This document shows positions 61,608 to 64,000 of a DNA stretch of 64,000 nt, in pieces. The notes below the pieces were generated by a model. It worked only from the letters and a program-made list of their open reading frames with translations. It did not search any database and was not told the DNA's origin. The number at the start of each line of letters is the position of its first letter. The first letter of the stretch is position 1. The translations under genes were made by a program, and so were the position numbers. Source of the stretch: Terriglobia bacterium (GTDB lineage Bacteria; Acidobacteriota; Terriglobia; Terriglobales; Acidobacteriaceae); assembly GCA_020072645.1 (NCBI GenBank), contig JAIQGK010000006.1:62001-126000 (forward strand). The letters run 5' to 3'.

Positions 61608-62051
61608 ATGCAGGCTTTTAGTATGAGGCGTCCGCTCAACTATTTAACGCAGCTTTCGCTCCTGGCGGCCTTTGCATTATTTTTTCTCTCGTCCATGCCA
61701 TGTTTCGCGCAGGGCCGCGTAATTCAAATTTTGGCCGATAAAGACAGCCATTTCAAGATAGCCGGTATGAGCCACGCGGAGATCACGGTCAAGGCCGGTG
61801 AGCCGATTCTGCTGCGCGTCATTGCGCGCAAAGGGAAGACCTGGAACCGTGACGGCACGGTCCATGGATTTACATTGTTGCGCGCCAATGACCACCACAA
61901 AGTGAGTGGCTGGGATTTCGAACTTAAGGAGGGTATGCAGGAGTTTTCTCTGATGGCTCCAGCGGAGCCCGGCGAGTATGAAGTTTTATGTACGGTCATC
62001 TGCAGTGACGAGCACGAAGGCATGCGGATGAAGTTTGTGGTTTTGCCATAA
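61608..62051 (+). CDS. Secreted cupredoxin with CuA-type motif
   Basis: 147 residues from ATG 61608 (GTG 61605 and ATG 61623 are alternatives). Signal peptide LTQLSLLAAFALFFLSSMPC, cut near FAQG. The cupredoxin fold ends in CTVICSDEHEGM, the C-x3-C-x3-H-x2-M pattern of CuA centres in cytochrome oxidase subunit II and nitrous-oxide reductase; the other His would be in TVHGFTLL. It lacks the membrane helices of subunit II. It is probably a periplasmic electron-transfer protein paired with the cytochrome. Confidence 0.82.
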   Translation: MQAFSMRRPLNYLTQLSLLAAFALFFLSSMPCFAQGRVIQILADKDSHFKIAGMSHAEITVKAGEPILLRVIARKGKTWNRDGTVHGFTLLRANDHHKVSGWDFELKEGMQEFSLMAPAEPGEYEVLCTVICSDEHEGMRMKFVVLP

Positions 62052-62120
62052 AAGTTCTGTTGTGACTGGAAACGCTCGCGTCTGCTCCCCAGCAAAACTG
62101 AACATTTCAGGAGATTTCCA

Positions 62121-62522
62121 ATGAACAAATCGATGTACAAATTGCGCGCGACGTTTTTCTTGACTGCACTTGCCCTGTTGTCTTTCTATTCATTTGCGAA
62201 AGATAAGCCCAAAGACGCCACTGTGGCGCTGCATGGCTCCATCATGGATAGCCAGTGCGCCTACAACGTGCACTCTGATGCGCATTCCCATGACTGGATG
62301 ACGAAGCGCGGCATTCAGGGCGCCACCGATGAAGAGAGCTGCACTCACCATTGCGTAAAAGATATGGGAGGCAGTTACGTCCTGGTGGTAAAGAAGGACG
62401 TTTATAAACTTGACGATCAGGTTAAAGCCGAGCAATTTGCGGGCAAGAAAGTAAAGATCAGCGGAACTTTAGATGCCGACACCCATACCCTCCATGTCTT
62501 CGACATGGAAGAAGATAAGTAG
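62121..62522 (+). CDS. Secreted DUF5818-type protein
   Basis: 133 residues. Signal peptide FFLTALALLSFYSFA. The mature part has IMDSQCAYNVHSDAHSHDWM, SCTHHCVKDMGGSYVLV and a beta-rich end with KKVKISGTLDADTHTLHV. Three Cys and a cluster of His suggest metal binding. I recognise it as the DUF5818 type from acidobacteria; function is unknown. AGGAG lies upstream. It is fourth in the redox operon and is followed by a strong terminator. Confidence 0.75.
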   Translation: MNKSMYKLRATFFLTALALLSFYSFAKDKPKDATVALHGSIMDSQCAYNVHSDAHSHDWMTKRGIQGATDEESCTHHCVKDMGGSYVLVVKKDVYKLDDQVKAEQFAGKKVKISGTLDADTHTLHVFDMEEDK

Positions 62523-62558
62523 CCGTTCAACTTTCTTTTAACGAGATTGGCAAATTAC

Positions 62559-62586
62559 ACGGCTGCGCTTAAGCGCAGCCGTTTTT
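62559..62586 (+). terminator. Intrinsic terminator of the redox operon
   Basis: ACGGCTGCGC, loop TTAA, GCGCAGCCGT: a perfect 10-bp stem followed by TTTT. Located 37 bases after the stop at 62522. Confidence 0.9.
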
Positions 62587-62613
62587 GGTTAAACAGCAGA
62601 AGAAAAGCCTGGG

Positions 62614-63027
62614 TCAGGCAGTTTTCTCCATAGTTAATGGTCGGTACATGGCGGTGGCTTCCGCATTGCGGGCTACCGTCATAGTCGCTTGTTCAATTGA
62701 AGCCAGAGACTCTTTGAGCGGACACGCTGAATGGTGGAGAAGCCGTAGCATCTCAGTGACCTGGCCCAGGCGGAGGCTTTGTTGTGCGTAATCCACCCCG
62801 TCCGCATTGATTCGCGCCGCGGCGGATTCGATATAGCACCACAAAAACTGGCTGAGCAGGTCAACTGCCTTCTTCAAGTCCTGGCCTAATCCGGCATTCA
62901 ACAAATTGTTCAAGATGCGGTCTTGATCGCCGGAATCGGCGTCCTGGAACGTGGACCATCGCAATTTCGCATGTAGGGCCTTCAGTTCTTGAGTAATATT
63001 TTCAATCTGATCTGAGAGATCTTCCAT
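62614..63027 (-). CDS. Hypothetical helical protein
   Basis: 137 residues, predicted largely helical, with no signal or membrane segment. The N-terminus is coiled-coil-like (LSDQIENITQELKALHAKLR). No family was recognised. It stands alone on the minus strand after the terminator. Confidence 0.55.
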   Translation of the reverse strand: MEDLSDQIENITQELKALHAKLRWSTFQDADSGDQDRILNNLLNAGLGQDLKKAVDLLSQFLWCYIESAAARINADGVDYAQQSLRLGQVTEMLRLLHHSACPLKESLASIEQATMTVARNAEATAMYRPLTMEKTA

Positions 63028-63423
63028 TGTCTAATCCTTGCACTGCAAGTATTTGGGACACCCTAGACATCGGAAGAAGTGGCATTACAGCTCTACAGAC
63101 GACCGGAACAGTGGCTCACAAGAAGTAGCTTAAAACGTGAGATGCTGGATGTCTTCTCCGCGTTGAGTTACTGAGGTACATGGTTCTTCGTCCAATGGGG
63201 CCAACATGGATGGGACACGCTAAATCCTTGATGTGGAACAAGAAAGGTTACAGGCCCGCGTCATTCGATCTCTCCGCGTTGATCGGACATGAAAGAGAGG
63301 CTTGTCCTGGAAGATCTCTTAAATCCGAGGGCATCAAGGGAATCACCAGAGTTGCTGGGTGGGTTACCGCCGTTACGTTGTGGCCGGAATGCAAACTGGG
63401 CTCCAATAGCCCCAGGGAGTCCT
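63028..63423. other. Divergent intergenic region
   Basis: About 395 bases with no supported gene. AGGGAG lies just before the ATG of the gene at 63424. Short frames on both strands lack any family resemblance. Confidence 0.4.
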
Positions 63424-64000
63424 ATGCGATTGCCACGCCTGATGTTTGCGCTCTTTCTGGCCGCCGCTATAACTGCGGCGTATCCCCAAACCACGGTCAA
63501 GTCCAAAGCGGGCAAATCCGAGAAGTTTCCGGTGACCACCTCATCAGCGGCAGCAGCGCGATACTTTGAGACGGGCATGGTCCATTATGAGAACCATCGC
63601 TGGAATTTTGCCCTGCGTGACTGGCGCGAAGCGGTTGCGCTCGATCCGAAGTTCGCACTCGCTTACACATGGATTTGCTTTACGACTACCGACCCCGCCG
63701 AGGAGAGCCAGGACCGCGCCAAAGCCAAGGCGCTCTTGAACCACATCACACCAGCAGAGCAGTCAATGGTCCGCTGGATGGCCGGCGTGCATGAGAACAA
63801 CTACGTGGAAGGCATCCAGGCCATGAACGACGTGGCCCAGGCGTATCCGCATGACAAGCGCTTGAACTTTCTCATCGGATACTGGCTTTACAAGCTCGAC
63901 GAGTACGAGCGCTCCAAGACCTTTACTTTGCAGGCGCTGGAAGATGATCCGGCCTATGCTACCGCCTACAACCAGCTGGGATATCTGTATTCGCGCAGCC
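63424..64000 (+). CDS. Secreted TPR-repeat protein, N-terminal part (cut by window edge)
   Basis: 192 complete codons are visible from ATG 63424 (AGGGAG upstream). Signal peptide RLMFALFLAAAITAAYPQ. TPR-like units follow: ARYFETGMVHYENHRWNFAL, REAVALDPKFALAYTWICF, then YWLYKLDEYERSKTFTLQAL and NQLGYLYSRS. TPRs mediate protein contacts; the C-terminal part, possibly with another domain, is outside the window. Confidence 0.8.
   Translation, partial: MRLPRLMFALFLAAAITAAYPQTTVKSKAGKSEKFPVTTSSAAAARYFETGMVHYENHRWNFALRDWREAVALDPKFALAYTWICFTTTDPAEESQDRAKAKALLNHITPAEQSMVRWMAGVHENNYVEGIQAMNDVAQAYPHDKRLNFLIGYWLYKLDEYERSKTFTLQALEDDPAYATAYNQLGYLYSRS

Noticed and set aside
63180-63569. 129-codon + strand frame overlapping the start of the TPR gene
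   Set aside because: Out of frame with the signal-peptide/TPR protein, which has a good ribosome-binding site and clear repeats.

Overview
The window looks like chromosomal DNA from an acidobacterium (Terriglobia/Koribacter-like). This is inferred from gene content and intergenic style: a DUF5818-type secreted protein, a UPF0158 protein, a DUF4097 repeat protein, a ScpA/ScpB/RluB block, a membrane pyrophosphatase with an unusual active-site motif, and many short gene-flanking repeats of the 'cctttgcggtgaa' and 'gctaattgctaa' types. No rRNA, tRNA, CRISPR array or intact insertion sequence was recognised.

Layout. 1-4.5 kb: a GH13 glycosidase cut by the window edge, a methyltransferase, and a three-domain protein (TIR/nucleoside-deoxyribosyltransferase-like, TPR, calcineurin-like phosphoesterase) resembling a conflict effector. 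4.5-10 kb: an ion channel, a DedA-rhodanese fusion with an in-frame TGA next to its active-site cysteine, a cell-wall-recycling pair (AmgK-like kinase fused to RapZ-C, then a MurU-like nucleotidyltransferase) and a universal stress protein. 10-26.8 kb: small hypotheticals, a hydroxylaminobenzene-mutase-like protein, acyl-CoA dehydrogenase, a membrane alpha/beta hydrolase, a beta-hydroxyacid dehydrogenase, a di-heme oxidoreductase, a two-component system and a fatty-acid desaturase.

27-30.2 kb is the most distinctive region. A membrane-anchored thioredoxin-like protein (CPFC) is followed by seven paralogous secreted peptides of 70-79 residues. All share a signal peptide ending in T[VI]SARQ[LF] and the same six-cysteine framework. 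Remnants of an eighth copy and one or two double-glycine-leader peptides lie among them. I read this as a disulfide-rich secreted peptide family made by repeated local duplication, possibly served by the adjacent oxidoreductase.

30-46 kb: SDR, a HELTH-motif protein, MscS, two paralogous small exported proteins, membrane pyrophosphatase, diguanylate cyclase, a DUF4097 protein with an RND adaptor, and a CorC/HlyC-type CBS protein. 45.5-50.1 kb is a likely defence locus: a putative nuclease with HNH-associated repeats, then a tightly coupled operon of DUF262 protein, DUF3696-type ATPase and an unassigned third protein. 50-60 kb is housekeeping: Dpp-type permeases, YfcE-like phosphoesterase, HisC, RluB, ScpB, ScpA, TrpS with an extra C-terminal domain, and a hexapeptide acyltransferase. 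60-62.6 kb is an envelope electron-transfer-like operon (beta-barrel, mono-haem cytochrome c, CuA-motif cupredoxin, DUF5818 protein) closed by a strong terminator. The window ends inside a TPR protein.
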